Source of the DNA: Uranotaenia lowii | Taxonomy: Eukaryota; Arthropoda; Insecta; Diptera; Culicidae | DNA: 64,000 nucleotides | Direction: 5' to 3' | Assembly: GCF_029784155.1 (NCBI RefSeq) | Contig: NC_073692.1 | Coordinates: 17,858,126 to 17,922,125 of the forward strand | The notes under the pieces: model-generated | Database searches by the model: none | What the model was told of the DNA's origin: nothing | Seen by the model: the letters and a program-made list of their open reading frames with translations, nothing else | Shown: one piece after another, positions 47,990-59,639 of the stretch | Layout: every line of letters starts with the position of its first letter | Numbering within the stretch: position 1 is the first letter of the stretch | Translations under genes and position numbers: made by a program

Positions 47990-48165
47990 GTTACGAATGC
48001 GTGTATATCAAAAACCATTAGTTTGATCGAAATACTTATGATAATTCATAAAAAAAAAATAATGTATCGTTTTTTGTAAAACAAATTTCTACTTTATACT
48101 TGGTTTCTCCCATCGGCCGGCGCACACTTTTTTCAGTCATGATATTCATCAGTTTTTTTTTTTAC
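47990..48165 (+). repeat. Fragment resembling the interior of the MITE at 2686-4878
   Basis: TTTGATCGAAATAC, AATAATGTATCGTT and GCACACTTTTTTCAGTCATG align in order with 4030-4195. Words at 53350-53390 (GGTTCACTCCAATGCTTGATTT) resemble 4510-4540. A decayed copy may therefore have been split by the insertions between. Confidence 0.45.
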
Positions 48166-48186
48166 TATAGGGGAGAGTGGGGATAC

Positions 48187-51100
48187 TCAGGTATCAGAAT
48201 AGGGGTAGGCTTAATAGCGGCACGTTATCCAAACATACGGGAAAATTGTGCCTAGCCTTTTTTTATCCAAGATTTCATCATTTACCTGAGAAACCTGAAA
48301 AACCTATAAAAGGAAGAAATAAATTCAATCTATTTAAGATGGCATAAAGCCTTTCCACTAGGGATTATTAGCATTAAAGCTCTTTTCTACATTCGGTAAG
48401 GAATGATAGAATGTTTTTTAAGTTTAATTTCTTAAACTCAGATTCGCTTAAAGCGTAAGATCCCAGAGTACGAAAACGTAGTCTGGCAAATGAGGGACAG
48501 TTACATATAAGATGGAAGGGATCTTCCACATCTGATTCACAACTACCACATACTGGAGATTCAGCACGCTGAATGTTGTGCATGTGATAGTTGAGTTTAC
48601 AATGACCGGAGAGTGCTCTGATCAAGATGCTGCAATGAAATTTATTTAAAGTTAATAAGTAACTCGATATGATTGGAGATGGTTTTTCTAAAAATAATTT
48701 AGTTTGACGACAAGTGTCCAACTCTTCCCAGTATCGTTCATGCTGGTTAGAGGACCAAGTTTGAATTTGGTTTCTGAACCAACATGGTGATATTGGGACA
48801 GCCGGCTCTGGTCCGTAAAATTCCTTTTCCGACCCAGCTCTAGCGAGTTCGTCGGCGCATTCGTTTCCAAAAATTCCCTTATGTCCGGGTACCCATAGAA
48901 GGTTTAATCCATTGCCTTCAGCAAGTTCTTCGATTGCTTTCCGGCATGCGATTACCAGTTTTGATCTAGAACTGGAAGCACTGAGTGATTTGATAGCTGC
49001 TTGGCTATCTGAACAGAAATAAATTGTTCTGAACATAATCTTCTTTTGAAGTGCAATTTGCACTCCATACATAATAGCATATAGCTCAGCCTGAAAGACT
49101 GTACAATATTTTCCTAGAGGTTGAGCATATTCTATGTTCAACTCGTGACAGTAAATTCCTGCACCTGCACGGCCGTTTGATAATGAACCGTCAGTATAGA
49201 ATACAATATGAGAGGACATTTGGTCCTCTACGAAACCTGATAACCATTCTTGAGGAGAAGGAAATTTGACTTTAAACCCCATGTAGGGAAAACTACTCGA
49301 GAGTGTTAAATCGTTTGGCGCTAGATTAAACTTGTTTAATCTAACTAATTCAGGCCACACATTTGTATGACTCGATGATCTTTCGATATTTCCTGACAGC
49401 CAGAGACCAACTGCCTGTAGACGAAAAGCACATGAGAAGGCTTCCTGTTTTAGGAACAAGTGTAGAGGTTTGATAGAAAACAGAGCCTCTAGTGCTGCAG
49501 TAGGAGTTGTAGTGAACGATCCGGACATCCCCAAAAGACACATTCTTTGAAGGTGATTTAGTTTAGTCCGAACTGTTGCAACTTCTCCTTTCTGCCACCA
49601 CACTAGACACCCATAGGCCAGAATTGGTCTTACTATTGTGGAATAAATCCAGTGAATATGTTTAGGTTTGAGTCCCCAGTTTTTTCCGATTGCACGTCGG
49701 CATTGTCCGAAGGCCATGCATGCTTTTTTGATTCTGAATTCGATGTGATCAGACCAGTTTAATTTGGAGTCAAGAATGACACCCAAATATTTAACTTGAT
49801 TAGACACGGTGATTTCGGAACCATAAAACAGCAGAGGGCGCACCCCGCGGGTGATACGTTTTTTAGTAAATAAAACAATGTTAGTTTTTAGAGGATTAAC
49901 TGAAAGTTCTACATGAGAACACCATCGTTCAACAGAGCGCAGAGCTTGTTGCATTATATCAAATAATGTGCTTATGCACAAACCTCTTACCAGCAGAAGA
50001 TAATCATCTGCGAATCCATAGGTTGGTATTCCACGGTCATTGAGTTTTCTCAACAAACCGCCTGCAACTAGGTTCCACAAAAGAGGTGATAGTACACCTC
50101 CCTGTGGGCAACCACGTGTGCTAACTTTTGTTATTGAAGCCTGTCTTAAAGACGAATGAAGATTCCTGTTACTTAGCATTGCGCTAATCCAGTTAGTTAT
50201 AACACTAGGCACTCCATGAAGTAGTGCCGCATCCATTATTGATGTAAACGAGACATTATCAAATGCTCCTTCTATGTCTAGAAATGCTCCTAGACATGAT
50301 TCTTTCTGTGAAAAACTATTTTCAATATTATGTACTACGTTGTGCAGAAGAGTTAATGTTGATTTTCCTGTTTGGTATGCATGTTGTGTCGCATTAAGCG
50401 GATGTTGGACAAGGCATTCTTGCCTGATATGATGATCAATTAAACGTTCAAGTGCTTTTAATAGAAATGAACTTAGACTAATAGGACGAAAGCTTTTGGC
50501 TTCGTCGTATGATGATCGTCCCCCTTTAGGGATGAATTTCACGGCTATCTGCCGCCAAAGTTTAGGAATATATCCATGAGCAAAACTGCTTATCATTATT
50601 TTTCTTAATATGTGTTTGAAATGATCGAAACCTTTTTGAAGCAAAACTGGAAATAAACCGTCACTTCCAGGAGATTTGTATTGAGCAAAACCATCGATTG
50701 CCCATTTGATCGATTCTGTAGTAACTATTTTCCGAGCAAAATGCAAGGAATCTAGACTGCCAGAATAGAACTCAGGCTCTATCGATGAATCTTGATCAAC
50801 ACATCCTGGAAAGTGAGTATTGAATAGACAACTTAATGTATCTTCGTTGTTTGATGTATAATCACCACTAGGGGTTTTAAGGTATGAAACCTGATAATCT
50901 TTTGATTTGGCTAAGACTTTATTTAACCTACTTGCTTCGTGCAAGCTTGAAATGTTTGTGCAGTAGCTCTGCCAACTTGAGCGTTCGGCAGCTCTTGTTG
51001 CTTTCCGGTAAGCTCTGCGAGCCAACTTGAAGGCATCAAAACCTTCCGTGCGCCTTCGGTTCCAAGAGCGTCTGCAGTTTTTTTCGTAATTTACTGAGAT

Positions 51101-51812
51101 TTGAGTTCCACCATGGTGTACTGTTTTTGTTGAATTTCAACGTTCGTACGGGACACGCTTCTTCATAAGAATTTAAAATAATTTCGGTGGTTTTTGCAAC
51201 CACTTCATCCAACTCAGAAGGAGTAGTAATTTCAGGTGTATATCCATGAAATTTAATAGCAATATGCTCCAAATAAAGGTCCCAATTAGTTGTTCTTGGA
51301 TTTCTGAATGTAATTGTTTCTAAAAACTCACCTGAGTGTTCAAAATAGATAAACCTGTGGTCAGAAATCGATTCTTCGTTAGGCACATGCCAATTTGAAA
51401 TTTCCTGAGAAATTGTTCTAGAACAAAGTGTGATGTCAATCACCTCTTCTCTGTCACACCTAACAAAAGTTGGTTTATTTCCTACATTTAGAATTTCTAA
51501 ATCAGTGCTGCTTAAATATTCCATTAAATTTGAGCCTCTCAGATTGATATCTGAGCTACCCCATACAAAATGATGAGCATTGGCATCACAGCCTATTACA
51601 AGAGGTGTATTTTGTGATTCACAGAATGAAATGACATTTTTTAAATCATCCGTAGGGGATGATTGTTCATATGGTAAGTATGCTGAACAGTAGACGTATT
51701 TTCTATCAGGCAGCGAAACCTGAACGACGCAAATATCTCTTGTTGTTAGATTGGGTATAAGTGTTGCATTTAAAGAATTGTTTATCAATATACATGCACG
51801 AGGCATTATTCC
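48187..51812 (-). mobile_element. 5'-truncated LOA-like LINE with RNase H
   Basis: Minus-strand non-LTR retrotransposon inserted in the MITE. A short target duplicate GATAC lies at 48182-48186 and 51813-51817. The 5' end is missing: the endonuclease begins partway through, and the MITE resumes directly. The 3' region (48187-48373) lacks a clear poly(A) tail. The RT plus RNase H architecture and RT signature fit the LOA branch of the I superfamily; the clade is tentative. Confidence 0.85.
48374..51811 (-). pseudogene. LINE polyprotein: endonuclease, RT, RNase H, one frameshift
   Basis: The endonuclease part (51036-51806) has YCSAYLPYE, LVIGCDANAHHFVWGSS and ESISDHRFIYFEH, but lacks the N-terminal catalytic region. 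It runs out of frame at a run of seven T (51078-51084, A on the coding strand). With one fewer base it continues as RKNCRRSWNRRRTEGFDAF into the RT frame. In the RT frame, numbered from 51025: FRPISLSSFLLKALE (179), AFLDIEGAFDNVSF (247), TRGCPQGGVLSPLLWN (303) and GFADDYLLL (FADD 338-341). RNase H follows with YTDGS (Asp612), QAEL (Glu647), SDSQAA (Asp673) and GHKGIFGNECADELA (715-727). The C-terminus is Cys/His-rich (CGSC...FHLICNC). Apart from the homopolymer shift, the frame is intact over 883 codons. Confidence 0.88.
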
Positions 51813-52777
51813 GATACTTGATCCCCTTTTCTTATTTTCACCATATCTTTTTGGAAAAAATTAGCAACTCGCCGTCTTTGGCATTTTCGGACAGCTTGTA
51901 ACTTCAAGTTTCTATGCTCCAAAAATTAGAACGATACTTGAACCCGTTTATGAACTAGAAGCATTTTCGTGGGAGTAAAAAAATTGCGATTTTTCTGAAG
52001 TTAGGGGAGACTTGATCCCCTTTTGAAGAAGACTTGATCTTTCATTCAGGAAGCCCTAATCCTTGTAGAAAAATCAAACAAAACCCCAAGATAGAATGTT
52101 AATTGACTTTTTTGGTCATGATTGTTCTCATTTCACAATTTATAGCAGACATAAGAAGAAAATTCTATAACTTTGTCTCAACGCTAATAACGTTGCATAC
52201 TTAAAGGCGCTATTTTTTATAATTAAGAGAAAATTAATTATTTTTTCTCTTTTCTTCAAACAATTGTTTAATAAATATCAGTTTTTGGATAAATATTAGT
52301 AATTTCGTAATCAGCAATCATAACGATAAATTCAGAAAAAGAATATGCTGTTTGGAAGGGGGATCAATTGTACCCAACTCTAGGGGATCAATTGTACCCA
52401 TAATCAACATTTGAGAAAACTTTTCCTGAAAAAAGTTGAGAGTTTTCCATTGCTTTGAAAATATGGCATTATGAAGTTCATTTTACAGTCGAACGATTGA
52501 TACATTGGAACAAATATTTTTTTTCATAATTTTCCTATGTGAGGAACATTTTAATGTGATGAAAAAAGATCTTCAAGCTACATTTTGTGAATTTTTTCAA
52601 ACAAAGTTCAATTACTCAAACAATTATTTTTTTAAAATTTTTTAAACTACAAGCATTGTTATTTTGCTCATTTTGGCACATTTTTCTAGAACATTGGTCT
52701 TTGTAAGACATTCCAGTTTCGAGATATAGCTAAGGAATCAAGTATCCCCAGGGATCAAGTATCCTCATTCTCCCCTA

Positions 52778-53657
52778 CTAATCTGTATTTTTGGTGGTTG
52801 CATACTCCTCCTTCAATTTCTGCTAGTTTTCGGTCTTATACTTATCTTTTTAAAGAAACTAAGGTTATTTTTGCGGATACAGCTGTATAGAAATTAACAA
52901 AACTTTTTGAGCCATTTTTAAGCGTTTATAATGAAATGTCTGCTGAAAAAAAAACTGTCAATAACGAAGTTAACTATCATGTGATTGAACTTAAAGTATA
53001 ATCGGTTAGTATAGATCGTAGGTAGCGAAGGGTTCATACAAGATTACTCTTTTTTGGCTTTAAAAAATACAGCGAAAGCCAAAGCTTTTGTTTTAAAAAT
53101 TTTGGTACTTTTCCACAGGAGCATAATTTTGGCAAATCATAAAATTTTCACAAAACAACCAGCAAATACAACCTTTAATCTGCTGGGGACCTTACCACAA
53201 GCAGACATGTTATAGGATTCAAACGCTGGAATTTTTTTAAATAGGGTTTTTCATAATTTTTGTCGTTCGTAAGAAGTCACCTGTCTCATAGCCTCGGTAA
53301 CGGCTGTAGGTACAGCTTACGAGCTCTGAAACTAGCAAAAACTTAGTTTCCGATCATGTGGTTCACTCCAATGCTTGATTTGGTGGTGGTGAAATTTTAT
53401 ATTCTTTGAGAAAGAATATTTAAGAATTGAAAGATTATAGACGAATAGAAGATTAGAATTAGGTGAAAAATGTAGAAAATGAGCGGAAGGGTAATTTTAA
53501 TTTGAGAAACTTTTCATCACATTTCATCGTTTTGTTCCTCACGGGCCTACTACCTTGAAGTGGTTGATATCGGATAGAGTTGTAGCAACAACCAGATTTC
53601 TAAAGCTTTTGTTTTTTGAGTTGGATAACGTTTAAGTTTTTTTTTTTAAAGAAATTA
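52778..53657. other. Spacer between the two MITE copies
   Basis: AT-rich, no gene. Parts near 53260-53400 weakly resemble the MITE at 2686-4878. Confidence 0.45.
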
Positions 53658-53659
53658 TA

Positions 53660-54635
53660 GGGGAGAGTGGAGATACTTGATCCCCTTTTCTTATTTTCAC
53701 CATATCTTTTTGGAAAAATTTAGCAACTCGCCGTCTTTGACATTTTCTGACAGTTTGTAACTTCAAGTTTCTATGCTCCAAAATTTAGAATGATACTTGA
53801 ACCCGTTGATGAACTAGAAGCATTTTCGTGGGAGTAAAAAAATTGCGATTTTTCTGAAGTTAGGGGAGACTTGATCCCCTATTGAAGGAGACTTGATCTT
53901 TTATTCAGGATGCTCTAATCCTTGTATAAAAATCAAACAAAACCCCAAGATAGAATGTTAATTGACTATTTTGGTCATGTTTGTTCTCATTTCACAATGT
54001 ATAGCAGACTTAAGAAGAAAATTCTATAACTTTGCCTCAACGCTAATAACATTGCATACTTTAAGGCGCTATTTTTTATAATTAAGAGAAAATTAATTAT
54101 TTTAGCTTTTTTCTTCAGACAATTGTTTAATAAATATTAGTTTTTGGATAAATATTAGTAATTTCGTAATCAGCAATCATAACGATCAATTCAGAAGAAG
54201 AATATGCCGTTTGGAAGGGGGATCAATTGTACCCAACTCTAGGGGATCAATTGTACCCATAATCAACATTTTAGAAAACTTTTTCTGAAAAAAGTGGAGA
54301 GTTTTCCATTGCTTTGAAAATATGGAATTCTGTAGTTCATTTTACGCTCGAACGATTGATACATTGGAACAAATAATTTTTTTCATAATTTTCCCATGTA
54401 AGGAACATTTTAAAGTGATGAAAAAAGATCTTCAAGTTACATTTTGTGAAATTTTTCAAACAATGTTCAATTACTCAAACAATCATTTTGTTAAAAAAAT
54501 TTAAACTGCAAGCATTGTTATTTTGCTCATTTTGGCACATTTTTCTAGAACATTTGATCTTAGTAAGACATTCCAGTTTCGAGATATAGCTAAGGAATCA
54601 AGTATCCCCAGGGATCAAGTATCCACATTCTCCCC
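53660..54635. mobile_element. TA-flanked MITE (ACTTGATCCCC family), copy 2
   Basis: Undisturbed 976-bp copy with TA at 53658-53659 and 54636-54637. The left terminus GGGGAGAGTGGAGATACTTG is an imperfect inverted repeat of the right terminus (complement GGGGAGAATGTGGATACTTG). The interior aligns closely with 51813-52775. ACTTGATCCCC and GGGGATCAATTGTACCC recur inside. No coding capacity. Confidence 0.92.
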
Positions 54636-54637
54636 TA

Positions 54638-55053
54638 CTCTTTTCAAATGCCCATAACTTTGCAAATTTTCATCGTAGAATATAAATGTATGTGTTTGTG
54701 TTCGTTTTTTTAAGTCTGGTAATCCAGGCGTACTTGGTTTGATTCCTGGTATCGGCAAGAAAACTTGTGGTTTAGAATCCCATAAGTTTCCGACTGGTAA
54801 GATGTGTTCAATTGTATAACTTACTAAATGTACCAAATATTTCAAAGGGAATCCATCTGGGGATATCCTGAAGAGACTATGGCATGCTGAGTGGATTGCC
54901 AACCATTGTAGATCTCTGAAGGTTGGATGCCTTCACTCGACGAAACATCGGCCGTGGAAGCCCTAGATGTAATTCGAAGGCCAAGCCACACAGACATAGG
55001 CTGGACCTTGCTACCGATGGGGGACCCATACATACATACATACATTCCCGGTA
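54638..55053. other. Unclassified repeat-like segment ending in (CATA)n
   Basis: Contains GGTTTGATTCC, one mismatch from a Pol III B box, and ends in a CATACATACATA tract at 55027-55044, a SINE-like finish. I see no convincing A box, so I leave it unclassified. Confidence 0.35.
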
Positions 55054-55104
55054 CCGTGAAACGGGGCATCATGCAACAGCGGGGTTAGATGCAAGATTTG
55101 TATA

Positions 55105-56131
55105 GGGGAGATGGGGGCATAATGGCCACCTTAAGGAAAACGGTTATTTAACCATAGAAAATAGCTATAATATGGAGGTTACATTATTGTTTCGTGTTCA
55201 GACACTTGAAAAGCCTATTTCCTAACGGGCTGAAACGTGAAAAACTAGATGAAAACGTTAAAAAATGCATTTTAAAAATTTTTGCCAAAAGCTGAAAACC
55301 AGCCACTGTGGAGGCATAATGAGAACCCCCCCTGAGGCAGTATGAGCACCATTAATCAGAGCAAGATGTGCGTTTTTGCCGGGGAATCTAGCAGCGAATT
55401 CAATTCGATGAAGTCAGGTGAGTCGTAGATTCATCAAACAAAGCAATAACAAAATAATCTAGATCTGTTTGTAGAATACAAACAATTCACGCACGCTCAT
55501 ACATTAAGTGCTTTGTTCGGAGGATGATGCTACTAGCCGTATAATGTAACAAAAAAAAATCGATCATGAATTGTGAATGGAAAAAAATCTAACTCTAGTC
55601 TTTTGATTACCTCTCCGACACCTTACCAATAGGCTAAATTGTCGGATGAAAACTAGTCAAGGTGTGGCGCTATAATTCAATTTTAATTCGCTGCTAGATT
55701 CTACGGCAGAAAATGCCTCTTATGCCTCGATAATATGGTGCTCTATATGCCCCTAGTCAACAAATTTAAGTAAAAACGTGTTTTAAAATTGATAAAAGTG
55801 AAAAATCAAAAAAATTTTGATGGAAAAAATTGAGAAACAATGTGTACATCATGTTGCAGTGCGTACATTATAGATCAAGGTTATTTTAAGATCATAAGAG
55901 CTTATTTCGTGGGGCTCAAAAATTATAATATTTTCGTAACTTGAGAACCAAGCTAGTTTTTTATTAAATATCTCTGTAAAGATGATAAGGAGATTCCTTT
56001 TTTTGTGAAAAATAAATACTATAGGAAGTACGAAACAAATCCTCATGAAAATTTATTTAAGAAAATACGCACTTTCGTAGACAAGCGTAGTTCTCATATG
56101 CCTCGGGTGCTCGTTATGCCCTCATCTCCCC
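55105..56131. mobile_element. TA-flanked MITE (GGGCATAATG family), nested
   Basis: 1,027 bp with TA at 55103-55104 and 56132-56133. Left end GGGGAGATGGGGGCATAATG; complement of right end GGGGAGATGAGGGCATAACG. GAGGCATAATGAG, GAGGCAGTATGAGCACC, TATGCCTCG and CTCGTTATGCCC recur inside. No coding capacity. Confidence 0.88.
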
Positions 56132-56837
56132 TACCACAGCACTGATATAATTTTTTATTTTATATTACGTAATCGAGTCATCTTTGAATGAAAACCAAAT
56201 GATAATGACAACATTTTTCGCATCTTAAGCTAGTATTTTAAAATTTTTCATTTTCATTCAAAATTTAAAAAAAATATCAATAAATGTACAAATTTTAACA
56301 TTTTTCGATGCCGTAAAAAACTTTACCCATTGTGACGGATGGGCTTAATAATATCACCTTCAAACTTTTTCCCGGTTTTATCATCCTAATCCAACACTGT
56401 TGGTGTAAAAATATTTTTCGAACAATCACCAAATTTTTTTAATAAATGTTTTTATAATTCAGATACCTGCCTGGGATAAGATGCAACAAAATGCAAATCA
56501 AATAGACAACTTGTAAATCTCGTATCCATATGCTCGAATATAATTGTTTTGCATCACGCATTTGTCAACATTAAAATTTCATTCATCCAAACATTTATTT
56601 TTATGATTTCAGCTAGTAGAATTTTGTGTAGTATTTTTTAACCCCTAAATGTATGCAATAACCTCATGTTCATAAAAAATGTAAAAAATAGTTTCAATAG
56701 AACCAGAAATAACTGCAATTAGTGTTTTTTTATGCGTAATGGCCTTTTTGGATCCAAAATTTAGCAAAACTATACATTTACACACGTTTTCATAAGATTT
56801 TTAATTTTTCATTAAAATCAAAGTTTGTTACAAGTAG

Positions 56838-57592
56838 AGTGTCCATTTCCCGGCCATTTTCCCTTTCCCGGGAATCGGGAAATCTGGTGGCGTGTTTCCC
56901 GGGAATTCCCGGGATCCCGGGAAATATTAAAAACATGTAAAATATATGCACTTCGATTCAAATATTCCTAGCTTATCGAACTTTTCGTGCATACAAGCCC
57001 ATAATTAGTTCAAAATGTACTCTTCATAATGTTTTTATATTATTTTTAGAATGAATGATGAAGAATTCATCCATGCAATTAGGAGTTGATTAAAAAATAT
57101 GTTTTTATTTATATGATTATTCCTACCATTTTTCGTTTTTCTAAACACATATTTGCTCTTCATATAAAAAACTATTTATTCTTCATTTTAAGGATTTAAA
57201 ATTTATCTGGCTTTCAAAGCCAAAAGGAAACAAGTGCACGATTGTTACTTTCGAGAATCAGTCTACCTGCTACGCAATTTTTTATATATTTTTCGAACTT
57301 TTGTGGGGTTTCGTTCAATGAATATGGTGTGGAAATACATATAATCTTTTAAAATTTACCTATTCGAAAATAAAAAAATGAACCAAATGGCTGCAAAATC
57401 TCTACTGCCACAGGAATCGGCATATTCTCAATCAGTTTTGTATGACTACATTTTCAAAAAGAACATCTTCCAGGCTTTTCCAGAGAAAGAATTTCATACA
57501 TGTCGGATATTCCCGGGAATGAAACTACGATTCCCGGGAATAGGGAATTCCCGAATTTTTCAAATTCCCGGGAAATCCCGGGACGAACACTC
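56838..57592. mobile_element. TA-flanked MITE (TTCCCGGGAA family), nested
   Basis: 755 bp with TA at 56836-56837 and 57593-57594. Left end GAGTGTCCATTTCCCGG; complement of right end GAGTGTTCGTCCCGGGA. The palindrome-like TTCCCGGGAATTCCCGGGA is repeated in the first ~90 and last ~90 bp only. The centre is AT-rich and non-coding. Confidence 0.85.
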
Positions 57593-57948
57593 TAGTTGCA
57601 AGTTATCCCAAGTTAACAATAATTTTTCTAACTATGTCAGTTTGATATCCCACTAACCTTAAATGTTTTGATGCATAACGGGTATACTTATCTGTGGACG
57701 TGAGTGTTTTGGGAACCATTTAAGTTGAAAAGTGTTGCATGTTGCCCCAGTTGACGGTAACAATTTTCGAACATCTGCACTCACATACACATATAGGGAC
57801 TTCTTCTCTTATCGACCAAAATGTATTCTTGCGCACGCGTCAGGGTATGACGATCCTCGCAGTGTCACGCATGCAGAACACCATTAACACGAACGTTCAT
57901 TCTAAAGCATACCCTAGAAACGATTATACAGTGAAAACCCGATTTTGT

Positions 57949-58022
57949 CACACACCGATTTTGTCTACCCCCGATTTTGTCTACCCCCGATTTTGTCTCA
58001 TTTTTTCACCCGATTTTGTCAT
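57949..58022. repeat. CCGATTTTGTC subterminal repeats
   Basis: After the terminal copy, CCGATTTTGTC or CCCGATTTTGTC recurs four to five times within ~75 bp, with spacers such as TACCC. These are candidate transposase-binding sites. Confidence 0.85.
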
Positions 58023-58293
58023 CTTATTTTATTCAACGCAATAATACTAAATATCGCCTTTTTTCATTTTCATTGAATATCTTAACGTTGAAATCATTCT
58101 GAAGGGACAAAACTGATGGATGATTACATCGATATTGAAAGTGAAGATGATTGATCGGGGACGTATCAAGATTTTTACACAAAAATGTCAAGTGTTGAAC
58201 AGGTTTTTTGTTATTAGAATTTTAACTAAATCAAAGTTGTTGAATTCAATTATAATTAAATATAATGGTATAACAGAACATATTCAATTAACC

Positions 58294-58815
58294 TTAAAGT
58301 TGTGTTTTATTTGTTTGGGCTTTTTTCAAAGCAATCTCTCTTATACGTCGCAAGAAGATGACATCATCTATCGAGAGATCTAAAGCATCAGCCCAATCAA
58401 CTATGTTGTCCAACAAACGTACAGCTTCAACATCATTTATGTTCCCTGAAGTTTCACATGAAACATTTGGAGTAGATGCCGCTGAGTCTGAGTCTGGTGC
58501 TACAACCGAAATTTTTAATGGCTCCAATGATTCGAGGGGCTCGTTCAATGCTGACTGATCATCCAGCGTCATGTTCAGAATTTCTTCATCCGTAAATGCT
58601 TTACTTGCATATCTCTTCCAGGGTCCTGTGGCAAAATAGTTTCATCGCTGTTGTTTACATCAATCAAATGGATCAAGGGAACATCCTTTTCGTGAACGAG
58701 TTTGTTATTTAAAATAACTCCAATTTTCTTCCATGACTGCTGGATTACTGTACGCTGTATTTCACTCCAAGCATCGTGCATCCAGAAACATTTTGATTCG
58801 AACGGAAGCTTTGAA
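58294..58815 (-). pseudogene. pogo/Tigger-like transposase, C-terminal remnant
   Basis: The minus strand encodes SKCFWMHDAWSEIQRTVIQQ followed by SWKKIG, which resembles the post-catalytic region of DDE transposases of the pogo/Tigger/jerky group (W...W..I...TI..SW.K). The frame breaks near 58620: upstream ends in LPQDPGRDM, and downstream continues in another frame as KRYASKAFTDEEILNMTLDD through an acidic tail ending at 58294. The DDE core and DNA-binding domain are absent, so it is inactive. The call rests on the tail plus the terminal repeat. Confidence 0.6.
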
Positions 58816-59639
58816 TCTAATCTTCAGTAATTTATAGCCAAAAGATATAATTAGATCTTTAGGATTTGAACCATTTAAGATTATATAATTTTCTGATAAT
58901 AGCGATCGAAACAAGGTGTTTAAAGAAACGTAGAAACAATATTGTATAATGTGTTGACGTAAATAGAAACTGTTACTAGTAATATGTCAAAAAAAGGAAT
59001 ATTTACTACAAAACCTCTACACTGTTTTATTGGGATGATAAACGTTTTTTGTAGTAATTTATTAGATTAGAACGATTATTAGATTAGAACGGACTCTTAT
59101 AAATTTGAATAATAATTAAAATAAAATTTTTCTTTATTATTATAAATATTTTTTAGAATCCTTTAATAATTGTCATTCAGCTCAAAGTATCAAAAATTTC
59201 GTGCACTTTCTATTTATTAGTAGTAGTTAAACTACTTGGATTTCAATTTGTTCTTTACATTCACTTTGCCCATCTATTCAAATTTTCCTTTCAATCCGGG
59301 AAATGCTTACCTAATCCGGGGAACACGTCCTACCGAATGTGCCATTGTCGGATTCTTCGATCCTCTTTCGGATAGCAAGGATATTCAGTTCCGATATAGT
59401 TCATCTGTATCCTACATCTCTACACTTAGTTCCTGAGATACCACAAAAAATGATGAGAGTTGGAACAGTCCATTTTCAAAGAATTTCTGTATCTCAGGTA
59501 ACAAATATTTCAGAAACTTCAATTTTCGTGAGGTAATAGTGCAATAGATGATCTATCTTACTAAGGAAATTTTAACCTAAAAGGTAAGTTATAGATGTTC
59601 AAATTTTAAGTATAAGTGCGCACGCATATCTTTTCTATA
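58816..59639. other. AT-rich DNA, no gene
   Basis: No recognised feature apart from possible faint satellite similarity towards the right. Confidence 0.4.

Larger units (their letters stand above)
48170..52775. mobile_element. TA-flanked MITE (ACTTGATCCCC family), copy 1, split by a LINE
   Basis: Left end GGGGAGAGTGGGGATAC at 48170-48186, right end ...ATTCTCCCC near 52775, TA on both sides (48168-48169, 52776-52777). The LINE at 48187-51812 separates the first 17 bp from the rest. Subtracting the LINE and a 5-bp GATAC duplicate leaves 975 bp, against 976 bp for the undisturbed copy at 53660-54635. The motif ACTTGATCCCC or its variant recurs internally. Confidence 0.88.
55054..57757. mobile_element. 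TA-flanked MITE (GGGGCAtcATGCAAC family) hosting two other MITEs
   Basis: Inverted ends: left CCGTGAAACGGGGCATCATG, complement of right CCGTCAACTGGGGCAACATG, both followed by CAAC. TA lies at 55052-55053 and 57758-57759. The interior repeats the theme in GGGGTTAGATGCAAG, TGGGATAAGATGCAAC, GTTGCAAGTTATCCCA and GTTGCATGTTGCCCC. Removing the nested elements 55105-56131 and 56838-57592 with one TA each leaves about 918 bp. Confidence 0.8.
57929..58815 (-). mobile_element. Truncated pogo/Tigger-like transposon
   Basis: The terminus CAGTGAAAACCCGATTTTGTC begins at 57929 after TA (57927-57928), as in pogo-type elements. Next comes a cluster of CCGATTTTGTC repeats, then the 3' part of a minus-strand transposase gene. 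The opposite terminus is not found and coding similarity stops near 58815, so most of the element is missing. Confidence 0.7.

Noticed and set aside
54638..55053. Complete tRNA-derived SINE
   Set aside because: It has a B-box-like word and a CATA tail, but no A box at the right distance.
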